The translations under genes were made by a program, and so were the position numbers. This document shows positions 26,502-35,280 of a stretch of 64,000 bases of DNA, one piece after another. Position 1 is the first letter of the stretch; each line of letters opens with the position of its first letter. Under the pieces are notes generated by a model. The model worked only from the letters and a program-made list of their open reading frames with translations, was not told where the DNA came from and made no database searches. Where the stretch lies: positions 1-64,000 of the forward strand of contig NZ_JRMX01000011.1 in NCBI RefSeq assembly GCF_000758825.1, in the 5' to 3' direction. Origin of the DNA: Arcanobacterium sp. S3PF19. Lineage in GTDB: Bacteria > Actinomycetota > Actinomycetes > Actinomycetales > Actinomycetaceae.

Positions 26502-27365
26502 TTACAGCAGACGCACGCCGGATACCGCGGCCGGCAGCGTCGGATCCCCCGCACTGAAAAATGCCGCGTTAATCCAGGATCCCAACAGATATCCGATAAT
26601 CGCACCAACCACAATCAGCACGAGAAACAGCAGCCATGAATGTTTCTGCCCGTAATCGGCACGTACTTCCACTTCCGAAACACCGGCGCATTCCCCTGCG
26701 CTCTTTTCTTCTTCCGCGTTTTCTTCCGCACCCTGCCGGGGCGCAGCCTCTTCCTGCCCGCCGGACGCATCTGCGTCAGCGTCAGGCGCGGCAGCCGGCT
26801 CATTATCCGACACCGTATCTCCCTGCATTCTCTGCAGCAGCCTGCTGCGCAGGGAGTTGTCTTCCTGCTCCCGACCGGGACGCACGTCCGATTCTCCGTG
26901 CGCGGCATTACCGCCGGTGTATTCCCCTGTGCCGGGCTCCGGCTCCTGTGCGGCGTTGGTGTGTGAATCGGGTACCGGAGTGCTCTGCGCCCGGTCGGTT
27001 TCCCGCCCGGCCGGTTTTGCCTTCTGCTGCGAAACGGAAGACCCCTCTTCAGACCCGCTCCGGCCGTCCTCGGAAAAACGGTCGAACACAGATACCCGCG
27101 AAGGAGTGCGCAAAGACGGTTCCGAGTGGGTCTGCCCGGCGGAAGTTTCCTGCACGGAAGGGAGATTTTCTTCCTCTTTTGTCGCCATGTCCAGCTTTTC
27201 CAGCTGCTCGCGTTCCCTGCGCTCCGCTTCGCGCATTTCTTTGCGCGAAGGACGGCGCAGACGCAGCTCCTGTGTTTCGGACAAAGACGGCGCGTCATTC
27301 GGACGGGTCTGCAGTTTTCCCATCTCGCGCAGCTGTCTGCGTGTCAGGCGCGGAGTTTCGCTCAT
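26502..27365 (-). CDS. Acidic, low-complexity single-pass membrane protein between nadD and rsfS
   Basis: The 287-residue protein begins with a basic helix (TRRQLREMGKLQ, then RRPSRKEMREAERRERE). It continues as a long Glu/Ser/Pro/Ala-rich region predicted disordered (about 65-235) and ends with one transmembrane helix (WLLFLVLIVVGAIIGYLLGSW) and a short outer tail. I know no named family. Similar proteins with a charged cytoplasmic part and a C-terminal helix lie between nadD and rsfS in some actinobacteria. The start follows GAAGGGG. Function unknown. Confidence 0.75.
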   Translation of the reverse strand: MSETPRLTRRQLREMGKLQTRPNDAPSLSETQELRLRRPSRKEMREAERREREQLEKLDMATKEEENLPSVQETSAGQTHSEPSLRTPSRVSVFDRFSEDGRSGSEEGSSVSQQKAKPAGRETDRAQSTPVPDSHTNAAQEPEPGTGEYTGGNAAHGESDVRPGREQEDNSLRSRLLQRMQGDTVSDNEPAAAPDADADASGGQEEAAPRQGAEENAEEEKSAGECAGVSEVEVRADYGQKHSWLLFLVLIVVGAIIGYLLGSWINAAFFSAGDPTLPAAVSGVRLL

Positions 27366-27426
27366 TATTTTCCCCTTCCGGTATACCCGGTAAACATCTT
27401 ATCTCAATTCACCGCATTTGCGCTTC

Positions 27427-28065
27427 TCAGTCGACCACAAGCGAGGTGGTCCTAACTTCGCACTCCCGATAAAGACTGTATTTGGAAATGTACTGCACAA
27501 CACCGTCCGGGGCGAGATACCAAATCGGACGCTCCGCCGCCGCGCGGCGCCGGATATCGGTTGAGGAAATAGCCATTGCCGGCACATCGATCACCGTCAC
27601 TCCCTCAGAGGGCAGTCCCTGCGTGTTCAGTTCGTGCCCGGGACGGTTCACTCCCACAAAATGCGCCATCGCCCACAGCTCGCGCTGGTCTTTCCACTTC
27701 AGAATCTGGGGCAGCACGTCCGCTCCCGTAATAAAATACAGTTCCGCATGGGGATAGACTTTCTGCAGATCACGCAGCGTGTCGATGGTATACGTAACTC
27801 CCCCGCGGTCGATATCCGCCCGGGAAACGGAAAAATGCGGATTGCTCGCCGTGGCAATCACCGTCATCAGATAACGGTGTTCGGGAAAAGTGACCTTTCG
27901 GTTCTGCTTGAAAGGCTGGAGCCCGGTGGGCACAAACACCACTTCGTCCAGGTCGAAATACGCCTGCACCTCGGAGGCGGCCACCAAATGCCCGTTGTGA
28001 ATCGGATCAAAAGTACCGCCCATAATCCCGATCCGCTGCGGTTTGTTCTTTTCCGACACACCCAT
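27427..28065 (-). CDS. nadD: Nicotinate-nucleotide adenylyltransferase
   Basis: This 212-residue enzyme joins nicotinate mononucleotide to AMP in NAD synthesis. The start at 28065 ([26 protein letters not shown], shown in part) follows CAGGGAAAC; the longer frame is unlikely. Nucleotidyltransferase motifs [11 protein letters not shown] and the C-terminal [11 protein letters not shown] (the ISST.IR signature) are intact, with FITGADVL in the middle. It is first in the nadD-X-rsfS-phosphatase run. A CCACA...TGTGG dyad (28094-28107) lies just upstream. Confidence 0.95.
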   Translation of the reverse strand: MGVSEKNKPQRIGIMGGTFDPIHNGHLVAASEVQAYFDLDEVVFVPTGLQPFKQNRKVTFPEHRYLMTVIATASNPHFSVSRADIDRGGVTYTIDTLRDLQKVYPHAELYFITGADVLPQILKWKDQRELWAMAHFVGVNRPGHELNTQGLPSEGVTVIDVPAMAISSTDIRRRAAAERPIWYLAPDGVVQYISKYSLYRECEVRTTSLVVD

Positions 28066-28286
28066 GTTTCCCTGCCAATTTTGTATTCCGACTCCACATC
28101 TGTGTGGATAGTGCCATTTTAACCCCATTTCGGGTTTTGGCGCCGGAAACAGCCTCCCCCTCCGATCCGGGCCGCTCTTGCCGATTTCGTTGTCAGCGCA
28201 GAATACGGAGCAAAATAGAACTATTTTGAATTATGCGTCATGATGGAGATAACCGTAGAACGCATACTGCAAAAGGATGGAGAAAC

Positions 28287-28604
28287 ATGGCTACGATCGA
28301 AATAACTGCCGATAATTTTTCACAGACCGTTGAAAAAGGGCTCGTTTTTCTGGATTTCTGGGCGTCGTGGTGCGGACCGTGCAGACGCTTCGGACCCGTA
28401 TTTGAAGACGCGTCAAACCGCTACCCGCACATCAAATTCGGAAAAGTAAGCACCGAAACCCAGCCGGAGATCGCACAGCGGCACAATATCATGTCTATTC
28501 CGACGGTGGTAGTTTACCGCAACGGAAAACAGGTCATGACGCAGATCGGCGCAATGGACAAAACCGACCTGGACCGTCTCATTGCCCAGGCACAGGAAGT
28601 ATAA
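28287..28604 (+). CDS. trxA: Thioredoxin
   Basis: The start at 28287 (MATIEITADNF) follows AAAGGATGGAG; the open frame extends 18 codons further without a ribosome site. The 105-residue protein has the active site WCGPC (Cys29, Cys32) and the cis-proline segment SIPTVVVYRNG. It reduces protein disulfides and may serve the peroxiredoxin Bcp encoded at 60.6 kb. It is monocistronic, with a strong terminator 65 bp downstream. Confidence 0.96.
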   Translation: MATIEITADNFSQTVEKGLVFLDFWASWCGPCRRFGPVFEDASNRYPHIKFGKVSTETQPEIAQRHNIMSIPTVVVYRNGKQVMTQIGAMDKTDLDRLIAQAQEV

Positions 28605-28669
28605 CAGAAGAAACGCGCAGGCACGGCAGCGGGAAACACGCAGCCGCGCAATGACGCATAATAAACGCA

Positions 28670-28703
28670 ACGGCGAAGCGGGAACGGTTTCCCTCTTCGC
28701 CGT
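28670..28703 (+). terminator. Terminator downstream of trxA
   Basis: ACGGCGAAG (28670-28678) pairs with CTTCGCCGT (28695-28703). GGGAA/TTCCC extends the stem inside, and CTGTTTT follows. Confidence 0.85.
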
Positions 28704-28759
28704 CTGTTTTACGCGGCCAACCTGTTCTGCCGCGCATCATTTCGCGGCTGCCGGCCGGT

Positions 28760-29731
28760 TCAGATCTGGTTGCGGTCCATTCTCGTGCGCGTCTTAATCA
28801 GCGGGATCACGCCCCGCAAAATAGAAGCCAAATCCGTGGGCATGGAAGCCGGAATGAAATAAATACCGTCCGCCGCGCCGTATTTAATCCATTTCTCCAC
28901 ACCGTCCGCCACATCATAGACAGTTCCGATGGAAAAAGGAATCGCGTTAAACAGCGGTTCGTGCGTGATATCGGCAATGAGGGCCGCCCGTTCCCGCGCC
29001 GCCTGCATGGTAGCCGAAACCACTATTCCCAGCTCCACATACACCATAATTTTTGTGTCCTGCGCATGGGCACTGGCACTCAGCTCAAAACGCAGCGCGC
29101 GCATCCGCTGCGGATCTTTGACCTTCAGACGCACGGAGTCAAACACACGGGTCACCACTTCGCGGTTCCCCTCCATGTACTCCACGTCGTCGACGATCCC
29201 CATCAGACGAATCCCATGCTTATGGGCCACATCGGCGAATTTTTCCAGAAACGCAAAGTCCGTGTCCGAAGTCAGACGCACGGCAGCCGTGCGTATTCCG
29301 CCCAGCCGGGGCAAAAAGGCGGGAAGCGCCCCTATTCCCGCGCTGTCAAAGGGAAGTTCGATGCAGATGCCGCCCGTGTCGAGCACATTCGACAGTTTTT
29401 CCGCGGCACGCAGACCGTCGAGGGAAGCCACCCTCTCCATGTGTGCGGGATCGAGGTGAAAATTACGGTCCAAAGAGACAAAATCCACATCTCCGCTTAA
29501 AGCGGCCTTCACTGCCGCAGACAAACGCGGATAATTCAGTTCCGAAACAGTTGTCTCCGGCCCGTACTCACCGGGTATTTCCAACGGCTGCAGACCCAGA
29601 GCCGACAGATCGAAACCGACGAGCACCTCGGCATAGGTATCGGGCGGACCAAGAGGCGAATCCAAGGCAAGCGGAGTTGAATCCCAAAGCGCCCGCTTTG
29701 AAGTTGCAACTTCTATCACAGTATTTCCCAT
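28760..29731 (-). CDS. Divergent luciferase-like (LLM class) TIM-barrel protein
   Basis: The 323-residue protein (start MGNTVIEVA) ends with GTVYDVADGVEKWIKYGAADG followed by a hydrophobic strand and SILRGVIPLIKTR. That is the usual C-terminal signature of flavin-dependent luciferase-like monooxygenases of the NtaA/SnaA type. DVDFVSLD and RLTSDTDFAF fit earlier strands of the barrel. The N-terminal flavin-binding landmarks are weak and the chain is shorter than typical members (about 430), so catalytic activity is doubtful. It lies downstream of obgE on the same strand. The ribosome site AAGGGG is unusually close (one base) to the ATG. Confidence 0.6.
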   Translation of the reverse strand: MGNTVIEVATSKRALWDSTPLALDSPLGPPDTYAEVLVGFDLSALGLQPLEIPGEYGPETTVSELNYPRLSAAVKAALSGDVDFVSLDRNFHLDPAHMERVASLDGLRAAEKLSNVLDTGGICIELPFDSAGIGALPAFLPRLGGIRTAAVRLTSDTDFAFLEKFADVAHKHGIRLMGIVDDVEYMEGNREVVTRVFDSVRLKVKDPQRMRALRFELSASAHAQDTKIMVYVELGIVVSATMQAARERAALIADITHEPLFNAIPFSIGTVYDVADGVEKWIKYGAADGIYFIPASMPTDLASILRGVIPLIKTRTRMDRNQI

Positions 29732-29812
29732 TCCCCTTCGCAAACATAGCTGTAAGATACAGTTTAGTTCATTTCCGCAAAAAGGTGAAAGCCGCAGGCG
29801 CCCCCGCACGGC

Positions 29813-31348
29813 TTAACGATCGCGTTCCCCATCCGGCGTAACCCATTTGCCCTGTTCGCGCTCCGCGCGCAATTCCTCGCGCGCTGCCTGTTTGGCGTCC
29901 ATCCGCTCATGGTAAAACGCCTTTTTCTCTTTTCTCGTGGAGCGCCGGTTTTCTTCCAGACGCAAATCCGTGCCCCTGGGTCCCTGCACCTGCGCGACGG
30001 CGCTCACCGTCGGCTCCCAGTCGAAAATCATCCCGCCTTCCTCCGGGCCGATCACAACCATTTCACCGGCCTGCGCACCTGCGCGGTAAAGCTCCTTTTC
30101 GATTCCCAGGGAATTAAGCCTGTCCGAAAGATAACCCACGGCCTCGTCGTTGGAAAAATCTGTCTGGCGCACCAAACGTTCCACTTTTGTTCCGCGAATC
30201 TGAAAGAAACGCTGTTCCCCGCGGCGGCAGAGACGAACCGTAAAACCGCATCCGCTTTTGTTTCCCAGCGGACGGATCACCGTACGCGGCTGCCGGTCGG
30301 ACAGTTCTTTTTCAGATTCGCGCACGGCGGTTACGATTTGCCCCAGACCGTAGCCCAGAGCCTTCAGCCCCTCACGGGAAACGGCGGAAACGGAAAAGAC
30401 CGGCAGCGAACGTTTCTTAAGCGCATCACGGATGGAATCGGCAATTTCACGCGCCTGCGGCAGATCAATTTTGTTCAGCACAACAACCCGCGGCCGTGCG
30501 GGAAGCGGAATCTGCCCGGCAATCGGAGGCACACGCGAAGCGTAGGAAGCAAGCTCGGATTCAATCAGATCCAGATCGGAAAGCGGATCCCGGCTAGGAT
30601 CCGAAGCCGCGCAGTCAAGCACGTGGACGATCGTTGCGCAGCGTTCTATATGCCGCAGAAATTCCAGTCCCAGGCCTTTTCCCTCGGCCGCCCCCGGGAT
30701 CAGTCCCGGCACGTCCGCCAGCGTATAACGGTATTCGCCGAACTGTGCGACGCCCAAATTCGGCACAAGCGTGGTAAAAGGATAATCCGCAATTTTCGGC
30801 CGCGCCGCACTCATTGCCGCAATCAGCGACGATTTTCCCGCAGAGGGGAATCCCACAAGGGCAACATCGGCAACCGATTTCAGCTCCAGAATCAGATCGC
30901 GTTTTTCCCCCTCGTCGCCCAACAGGGCAAAACCGGGAGCGCGGCGTTTGGGGGAAGCCAGAGCGGCATTGCCCAATCCGCCAAATCCGCCTTCGGCAGC
31001 GACATACTGCGCGCCCAAGCCGACCAGGTCCGCAAGAATATTTCCATCCGCGTCTTTTACCACCGTACCGTTGGGCACGCTCACAATTAAGTCCGCGCCG
31101 CGTTTTCCGTGCCGCAGGCCTCCTTCGCCCTGTCCGCCGTTTTCCGCTTTCAGGTGCGGACTGTGGTGCAGATGCAAAAGCGTGGTCTCCCTGCCGTCCA
31201 CACGCAGGATAATATCCCCTCCGTGCCCTCCGTTTGCACCGTCGGGACCGCCGAGAGGCTTGAATTTTTCACGGTGTACCGACGCCACACCGTTTCCGCC
31301 TTTTCCGGCTTCCAAATGCAGTGTCACGCGGTCCACAAATTTCACCAT
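29813..31348 (-). CDS. obgE: GTPase Obg/CgtA
   Basis: The 511-residue GTPase acts in 50S ribosome assembly and stress signalling. The N-terminal glycine-rich Obg fold starts [20 protein letters not shown]. The GTPase domain (from about residue 160) has [11 protein letters not shown] (G1), DVPGLI (G3) and NKID (G4). The C-terminal OCT domain (about 345-425) follows, then a basic tail rich in Arg, Lys and Glu. An OCT domain is typical of actinobacteria and Firmicutes. It is downstream of rplU-rpmA in the standard order, with a terminator-like hairpin between. proB, often next, is absent. Confidence 0.97.
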   Translation of the reverse strand: MVKFVDRVTLHLEAGKGGNGVASVHREKFKPLGGPDGANGGHGGDIILRVDGRETTLLHLHHSPHLKAENGGQGEGGLRHGKRGADLIVSVPNGTVVKDADGNILADLVGLGAQYVAAEGGFGGLGNAALASPKRRAPGFALLGDEGEKRDLILELKSVADVALVGFPSAGKSSLIAAMSAARPKIADYPFTTLVPNLGVAQFGEYRYTLADVPGLIPGAAEGKGLGLEFLRHIERCATIVHVLDCAASDPSRDPLSDLDLIESELASYASRVPPIAGQIPLPARPRVVVLNKIDLPQAREIADSIRDALKKRSLPVFSVSAVSREGLKALGYGLGQIVTAVRESEKELSDRQPRTVIRPLGNKSGCGFTVRLCRRGEQRFFQIRGTKVERLVRQTDFSNDEAVGYLSDRLNSLGIEKELYRAGAQAGEMVVIGPEEGGMIFDWEPTVSAVAQVQGPRGTDLRLEENRRSTRKEKKAFYHERMDAKQAAREELRAEREQGKWVTPDGERDR

Positions 31349-31386
31349 GGGTCAGTTCCTTCCGGATAATAAGGGCAACAAAAACA

Positions 31387-31411
31387 GGGGCGGAGAGATG
31401 CCCTCCGCCCC
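31387..31411 (-). terminator. Terminator-like hairpin between rpmA and obgE
   Basis: GGGGCGGAG (31387-31395) pairs with CTCCGCCCC (31403-31411). On the minus strand TGTTTTTGTTG follows. It probably reduces read-through from the ribosomal genes into obgE. Confidence 0.75.
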
Positions 31412-31440
31412 GAAGTTTGCCAAACGTCTGTCAATAACTT

Positions 31441-31698
31441 TTATGCGTCTGCCAAAACAACATTGACGACTTTGCGGTCACGGCGAACACCGAATTCCAC
31501 GGTGCCCTCGGCGAGCGCAAACAAGGTGTCGTCTTTTCCGCGGCCGACATTGGCACCCGGATGGAAATGGGTACCGCGCTGACGCACGATGATTTCACCT
31601 GCATTGACAAACTGACCGCCAAAACGCTTCACACCCAGCCGCTGCGCATTGGAATCGCGGCCGTTGCTGGTGGAGCTGGCGCCCTTCTTATGTGCCAT
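31441..31698 (-). CDS. rpmA: 50S ribosomal protein L27
   Basis: The 85-residue protein begins [21 protein letters not shown], the universal L27 start whose N-terminal tail reaches the peptidyl-transferase centre. There is no Firmicutes-type cleaved extension. [22 protein letters not shown] is also conserved. It follows rplU by 62 bp and precedes obgE. Confidence 0.98.
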   Translation of the reverse strand: MAHKKGASSTSNGRDSNAQRLGVKRFGGQFVNAGEIIVRQRGTHFHPGANVGRGKDDTLFALAEGTVEFGVRRDRKVVNVVLADA

Positions 31699-31760
31699 GT
31701 TTCCTGACCTGCTCTCTTAACTATTTAAGCTTGTTGAACGGATAACCCAAAGGGGACGAA

Positions 31761-32066
31761 TCACTTAATGCCGGTGACCTTAAGACGGGTCAGCTTCTGC
31801 CGGTGACCCTGACGCTTGCGGTAACCGGTCTTATTCTTGTACTTAACGATAGAAATCTTCGGACCCTTCTCGTCACCCACAATTTCGGCAGTCACCTTAG
31901 CGGAAATACCATCGGCGGCAGTGGTGATCTTCTCACCGTCGACAAGCATAATCGGCTCCAGCTCAACCTTGTCTCCGGCCTTGCCTTCAATTCTGTCCAC
32001 AACGAGAATGCCTCCAACAGACGCCTTTTCCTGACGCCCGCCTGCTTTCACAATCGCGTAAACCAC
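31761..32066 (-). CDS. rplU: 50S ribosomal protein L21
   Basis: The GTG at 32066 ([18 protein letters not shown]) gives 101 residues, the family norm; the longer open frame is leader sequence. Conserved segments are [26 protein letters not shown] and [19 protein letters not shown]. It is the first gene of rplU-rpmA-(obgE). It has its own promoter and a leader hairpin that could allow autoregulation. Confidence 0.97.
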   Translation of the reverse strand: MVYAIVKAGGRQEKASVGGILVVDRIEGKAGDKVELEPIMLVDGEKITTAADGISAKVTAEIVGDEKGPKISIVKYKNKTGYRKRQGHRQKLTRLKVTGIK

Positions 32067-32092
32067 GTTCTGCTCATCTCTGTCGATACGGC

Positions 32093-32114
32093 TGCATACG
32101 CAGATGCGCATGCA
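32093..32114 (-). promoter_or_regulatory. Leader hairpin at the 5' end of the rplU transcript
   Basis: On the minus strand TGCATGCGC and GCGTATGCA form a 9-bp stem (one G-T pair) around ATCT. It sits at the predicted first transcribed base (about 32114) and 26 bases before the GTG. This placement suits an L21 autoregulatory leader, but no match to a known leader class was tested. Confidence 0.4.
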
Positions 32115-32120
32115 CTGAAA

Positions 32121-32126
32121 ATTATA
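32121..32126 (-). promoter_or_regulatory. -10 box of the rplU-rpmA promoter
   Basis: A perfect TATAAT on the minus strand, with transcription expected near 32114. The 17 bases upstream are themselves an inverted repeat (GGCAC...GTGCC, 32127-32143). No good -35 is seen. Confidence 0.55.
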
Positions 32127-32208
32127 GGCACATTTCACGTGCCGACACACCACCTTACTTCACGCGGGGCAGTGTAAACAAGTTCGGGAAAGGCGATAAT
32201 CGCCACAT

Positions 32209-34710
32209 TCACCGTTCGGTCTGCGATGCGGGCTGCGCGACGGGGAAAGAAATAATTTCAAACCCCTCCGCCGTTTTCGGAGTGATCGTTCCCGTGGAAG
32301 ACACCCGGCGGCGTTTCGGCGCGGACTTGGCGCCCCCGCCCGGAGTCTCTTTCTCCGCGGTTTCCTCCCCCGGAGCCGGGGCAGGAGGTGCGGTTTTTGC
32401 CGCTTTTGCCCGCGATGTACCTGCGGCGTCTTTCCGTTTCCGGGCGCGCGCGGCCGACTTCGGCTTTTTCTCCCGCGCATTTTCGCCATGTCCGTCTTTT
32501 TCCTCCGCCGGGCGGTCTTGCGCGGCGGGTTCCCCGTTTTCTTCGTGGTGTTTCCCGGCCGCGGCAGCGATATTCGCCAAAGCCTCTTTCACCTTTGCCT
32601 GCTTCGGATCCGCGGCGGGTTCGGCATGCCGTGTCTTCTTCGGCTGTTCTTCCTTCTCCACCGGATCTTCATGGGAAATATATCCGCGCCCGGCGCACGC
32701 TTCGCAGGTTGTGGAAAAAGCCTCCACAAGTCCCTGGCCCACGCGCTTGCGCGTCATCTGCACCAGACCCAGCGAACTGACCTCGGCAACCTGATGCCGC
32801 GTACGGTCGCGCCCCAGACACTCAATCAGACGCCGCAGCACAAGATCGCGGTTCGCTTCCAATACCATGTCGATAAAGTCGATTACGACGATTCCCCCGA
32901 TATCGCGCAGACGCAGCTGGCGCACAATTTCCTCGGCGGCTTCCAGATTGTTGCGCGTAACGGTTTCCTCCAGCGTGCCTCCCGTGCCGGTGAACTTTCC
33001 CGTGTTTACGTCAATCACGGTCATGGCTTCCGTCCGGTCGATCACCAGCGATCCGCCCGAAGGCAGATACACCATTCTGTCGAAGGCTTTCTGCAGCTGC
33101 TCATCAACCCGGTAATGGGCGAAAATATCCTTATCCTCTTCCCACTTTTCCATTCTGTCGGCCAGTTCGGGAGACAGATCCTCCACATAGCGGGAAATGG
33201 TTTCCCAGGCGTTTTCCCCGGAAATGCGCAGCTTGTTGAAGTCCTCGTTGAACACGTCGCGCACTACCCGCACGGCCAGTTCGGGTTCTCCTTTGAGCAG
33301 CGAAGGCGCATTTTTCGAACTCTTCGACTTCGCCTCAATGTCTTTCCATGAGGCAATCAGGCGTCCGACGTCGTTGCGCAGCTGTTCGTCGGTTGCCCCT
33401 TCGGCGGCGGTACGTACGATCACCCCGTGGCACGAAGGCACAATCTCTTTCAGCAGCCGTTTCAGGCGGATCCGCTCGGCTTCGGGAAGTTTGCGGGAAA
33501 TACCCGTCATCGCACCGTTGGGCACGAGCACCAGATGGCGTCCCGCGAGAGTGATCTGACCCGTCAGACGGGCCCCCTTGTGCCCGATCGGATCCTTGGT
33601 TACCTGCACCAATACCGGATCCCCGGACTTAAGTGCGTTTTCGATCCTGCGCGGTCTGCCTTCCAGACCGACCGCATCCCAATTGACTTCCCCGGCATAG
33701 AGAACCGCGTTGCGTCCTCTGCCGATGTCTACGAATGCGGCTTCCATCGAAGGCAGCACGTTCTGCACCCTGCCCAGATACACGTTGCCGACCATTGAAG
33801 TCTGTGTGTGCCTGGCCACATAATGTTCGACGAGCACACCGTCTTCGGTGACGGCGATCTGGTTCAGACCGTCACGCTCGCGAATCAGCATTTCGCGGTA
33901 AACGGATTCCCGGCGGGCCAAAAACTCCGCTTCCGAAATAGAATGGCGCCGGCGGCCGACTTCCCGTCCCTCTTTGCGTCTCTGCCGCTTGGCGGCCAGG
34001 CGTGTCGAACCCTTGGGTGCGCTGACTTCGTCTGCGGGGGCAGACGCGCGGCGCCTCCTGCGGCGAACCGTAGGCACTTCTTCGGCCGAATCCTCATTCT
34101 CTTCCGCGCCGCTTTCCCCGGCCTGCGGCACCGCATCTTTCCCGGTTTTTCTTCTGCGCCGCAGACGTTTCTTTTCCCCGGGCTGCCGATCCTGCGGAAT
34201 TTCGTTTTCGTCTCCGTTTTCGGCTGTATCTGCCGAATGCCGCACGGACGCCGCCTTTGTCTCTTCGCTGCTTCTTCCGCCCCTTGTGCCGCGGCGCGAT
34301 CTGCGCGGCGCCTCTTTTTCCTTTTCCGCGGATTCGCCGTCGACGGCGGCTTCATCCCCGTCCTGCCCCGCAGATGAACCGTGCCCGGCTGCGGCTGCCA
34401 GAGCCGCCATGTCCGGCTCCCTGAAAAGAGGTGCCGTAACCGCCGGCAGCTGCACGGAAGGCAGCGTTTTAACGGTCTGCCGGGGCGTTTCTTCCGCAGA
34501 GAAAACGAGATCCGCAATCGCCGCTTTGGGCACGGACACGCGGACGGATTTCTTTTCCGCACTGCGGCGGCGCGGATCGTTTTTCAGCTCGGTCAGCGAA
34601 TCGGCAACGGCCTTTTCCGCGCTGCTTCTTCTTTCCGTCCCCGATTTTCGGGCACGCCCGCGCTGCCCGCCCAATTCTCCGCTCTGCGGAGAAGACTGCT
34701 GATCAGTCAT
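32209..34710 (-). CDS. rne: Ribonuclease E/G
   Basis: The start at 34710 (MTDQQSSPQSGELGG) follows GGGGGAG; the frame reaches much further upstream without coding character. The 833-residue endonuclease has a charged, disordered N-terminal extension (about 1-230) and an S1 RNA-binding domain (TSMVGNVYLGRVQNVLPSMEAAF region). The catalytic domain has VIDVNTGKFTG and VVIDFIDM supplying the metal-binding Asp residues, with CEACAGRG as zinc link. A basic Ala/Lys/Glu-rich tail (about 650-833) follows. It initiates mRNA decay and rRNA maturation. Disordered arms at both ends around a central catalytic core are typical of actinobacterial RNase E. rplU follows. Confidence 0.96.
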   Translation of the reverse strand: MTDQQSSPQSGELGGQRGRARKSGTERRSSAEKAVADSLTELKNDPRRRSAEKKSVRVSVPKAAIADLVFSAEETPRQTVKTLPSVQLPAVTAPLFREPDMAALAAAAGHGSSAGQDGDEAAVDGESAEKEKEAPRRSRRGTRGGRSSEETKAASVRHSADTAENGDENEIPQDRQPGEKKRLRRRRKTGKDAVPQAGESGAEENEDSAEEVPTVRRRRRRASAPADEVSAPKGSTRLAAKRQRRKEGREVGRRRHSISEAEFLARRESVYREMLIRERDGLNQIAVTEDGVLVEHYVARHTQTSMVGNVYLGRVQNVLPSMEAAFVDIGRGRNAVLYAGEVNWDAVGLEGRPRRIENALKSGDPVLVQVTKDPIGHKGARLTGQITLAGRHLVLVPNGAMTGISRKLPEAERIRLKRLLKEIVPSCHGVIVRTAAEGATDEQLRNDVGRLIASWKDIEAKSKSSKNAPSLLKGEPELAVRVVRDVFNEDFNKLRISGENAWETISRYVEDLSPELADRMEKWEEDKDIFAHYRVDEQLQKAFDRMVYLPSGGSLVIDRTEAMTVIDVNTGKFTGTGGTLEETVTRNNLEAAEEIVRQLRLRDIGGIVVIDFIDMVLEANRDLVLRRLIECLGRDRTRHQVAEVSSLGLVQMTRKRVGQGLVEAFSTTCEACAGRGYISHEDPVEKEEQPKKTRHAEPAADPKQAKVKEALANIAAAAGKHHEENGEPAAQDRPAEEKDGHGENAREKKPKSAARARKRKDAAGTSRAKAAKTAPPAPAPGEETAEKETPGGGAKSAPKRRRVSSTGTITPKTAEGFEIISFPVAQPASQTER

Positions 34711-35280
34711 GGATATACTCCCCCGGCGGCACAAAGTGCATCGAATCTTATGCGCCGCCGTATTTAAGTCGGTGCAATCTCGGATTGCAAAAGTCTTCTT
34801 CAGCGTTTCGGCACGGCAGCACGAGAACCGGCGCACAGACAACCGAAACGGAACCGAATTGATGCAATTCGGTCTTTCGCACATAATTATACACATTTTC
34901 CGCCCCGTAACTGACCGGAGAAACAAAATAACGGGATTCACACGGGAATAAGTGCGGAAACACACATTTGGCCGGCAGCTGCGCGCCGTCGCGGAAAATA
35001 AAATAAGAAAAACAAATGTTGCGTTATTCTTTTGCGACACCACGCTTCGAAACCGCCCGGAAGCATAGGTTCTATAGAGACGCAAAAACGAGTTTAAAAT
35101 AAAGCGAAAAACACCCAAAAATAAGTGGAATTCCCACAGATTTCTCTTCATTATTGAATATGAGAACACCGGGATGGGACTTTGGTTTTACCCCGGCGCT
35201 CGGCGTACCGCGCCGGAAGTGTTCGCGCATCCGAAACGGCCCGCCGGCCGATATTCATTTTTTGCACGAAAGGAAAGCAC
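34711..35280. other. 570-bp gene-free divergent region between rne and cydA
   Basis: No convincing gene is present. Two perfect inverted repeats lie on the rne side: TGCAATC-TCG-GATTGCA (34773-34789) and ACCGAATT-GATGC-AATTCGGT (34853-34873). Both would be in an rne 5' leader or promoter. GGGACTTT at 35176-35183, on the cydA side, resembles half of a DevR-type site. The stretch 34975-35155 is A/T-rich and could hold both promoters. Confidence 0.6.

Noticed and set aside
29909-31090. A 393-codon plus-strand open frame
   Set aside because: Complementary to obgE, whose GTPase motifs are intact.
34711-35169. N-terminal extension of RNase E
   Set aside because: No coding character, and a strong ribosome site marks the start at 34710.
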